Shown: one piece after another, positions 15,096 through 17,051 of the stretch
Position numbering within the stretch: the stretch's first letter is position 1
Layout of the letters: each line of letters opens with the position of its first letter
Assembly: GCA_900553935.1 (NCBI GenBank)
Contig: USFK01000016.1
Span: 1-17,051 of the forward strand
Source of the DNA: an uncultured Collinsella sp.
GTDB taxonomy: Bacteria > Actinomycetota > Coriobacteriia > Coriobacteriales > Coriobacteriaceae
Direction of reading: 5' to 3'
Length of the DNA: 17,051 nucleotides
Program-made: the position numbers and the translations under genes
Notes under the pieces: model-generated
The model's input: only the letters and a program-made list of their open reading frames with translations
Told to the model about the DNA's origin: nothing
Databases searched by the model: none

Positions 15096-15199
15096 GCCGC
15101 CCCAGACTGCTCCACACGCCCCAGGCTCGCACCTCAGTCAACTCTACATAGATCGCAATAGGTCTGCCCAGAACTCAAACAGTGCATCTACCTGCGTAT

Positions 15200-15290
15200 T
15201 TGCGAACCTAAACTCTTGGCAATAAGAAATCTTATATGAATTGACTTAGATTTTGTATATTCCGGCCCATAAGGGGATACACTACATCCT
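15200..15290 (+). promoter_or_regulatory. AT-rich presumed dnaK promoter region
   Basis: This is the most AT-rich part of the spacer and lies 75-160 bases before dnaK. It contains the palindrome ATAAGA-AA-TCTTAT (15222-15235), TTGACT (15241-15246) and TATATT (15256-15261). No pair of hexamers has good 16-18 bp spacing: TTGACT and TATATT are only nine apart, and TTGTAT (15253-15258) with GATACA (15276-15281) is weak. I therefore assign a region rather than exact boxes. No CIRCE (TTAGCACTC/GAGTGCTAA) or HAIR (CTTGAGT/ACTCAAG) element is visible. Confidence 0.4.
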
Positions 15291-15305
15291 GAAAGACAAG
15301 CCGAA

Positions 15306-15335
15306 GCGCCGCGCGACAGATCGTCGAGGCGGCGC
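15306..15335 (+). promoter_or_regulatory. GC-rich hairpin in the dnaK leader
   Basis: GCGCCGC (15306-15312) pairs with GCGGCGC (15329-15335). Inside it, CGAC (15314-15317) pairs with GTCG (15323-15326) around a five-base loop, with a small internal loop. It ends about ten bases before the dnaK ribosome site (AGAGAGGGA), so it does not cover it. There is no T-tract. Confidence 0.5.
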
Positions 15336-15362
15336 GAACGCAAAAGAGAGAGGGAATTTCTA

Positions 15363-17051
<1,689 letters not shown>

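Noticed and set aside
15170..15180. ACTCAAA considered as half of a HAIR (HspR) site
   Set aside because: No CTTGAGT partner at the required spacing.
15031..15225. 64-residue plus-strand frame in the ferredoxin-dnaK spacer
   Set aside because: It runs through the inverted repeat, has no ribosome site, and has a composition unlike neighbouring genes.

Overview
The window is GC-rich and looks like a chromosomal segment of a Gram-positive, host-associated anaerobe of the Coriobacteriia, most likely Collinsella-like. The basis is the combination of a high-GC actinobacterial codon style, a giant repeat-rich surface protein, a NiaR-controlled nadABC operon, a small 2x[4Fe-4S] ferredoxin, and short dispersed-looking inverted repeats. 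The genus is an inference from recall, not from a search.

Layout. Positions 1-444 hold the end of an unassigned gene. Positions 509-2508 (minus strand) hold a response regulator-histidine kinase pair of the LytTR/GHKL (AgrA/AgrC) type, overlapping by one base. A 242-bp divergent spacer follows. From 2751 to 10361 runs one 2536-codon reading frame for a secreted, probably wall-anchored adhesin-like protein. It has a signal peptide, a predicted beta-helix, Ig/MBG/YDG-like domains in three tandem units of about 460 residues, a Thr-rich spacer and a sorting-signal-like C-terminus. The frame is interrupted by a single in-frame TAG at 4278-4280, so it appears as two ORFs. A strong terminator follows at 10378-10413.

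Positions 10480-14431 are an NAD de novo synthesis operon: nadA, nadB, nadC and niaR. A perfect 19-bp-arm inverted repeat overlaps a good sigma-70-type promoter in front of nadA and is the obvious candidate operator for NiaR, whose gene is last in the operon. NadB and NadA would make quinolinate from aspartate and dihydroxyacetone phosphate, and NadC would convert it to nicotinate mononucleotide. NiaR probably shuts the operon down when niacin is available.

Positions 14432-14634 hold a near-perfect inverted repeat and a bidirectional terminator. A ferredoxin gene lies on the minus strand (14635-14820). The 542-bp spacer 14821-15362 holds the ferredoxin promoter and a leader hairpin, a second long imperfect inverted repeat, an AT-rich presumed dnaK promoter region and a GC-rich dnaK leader hairpin. 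dnaK starts at 15363 and runs off the end of the window.

The most notable items are the TAG-split giant surface protein with its repeated Cys modules, the palindrome-promoter overlap at nadA, a NadB lacking most of the usual C-terminal helical domain, and the two long intergenic inverted repeats. I saw no RNA genes, CRISPR array, transposase or phage genes.
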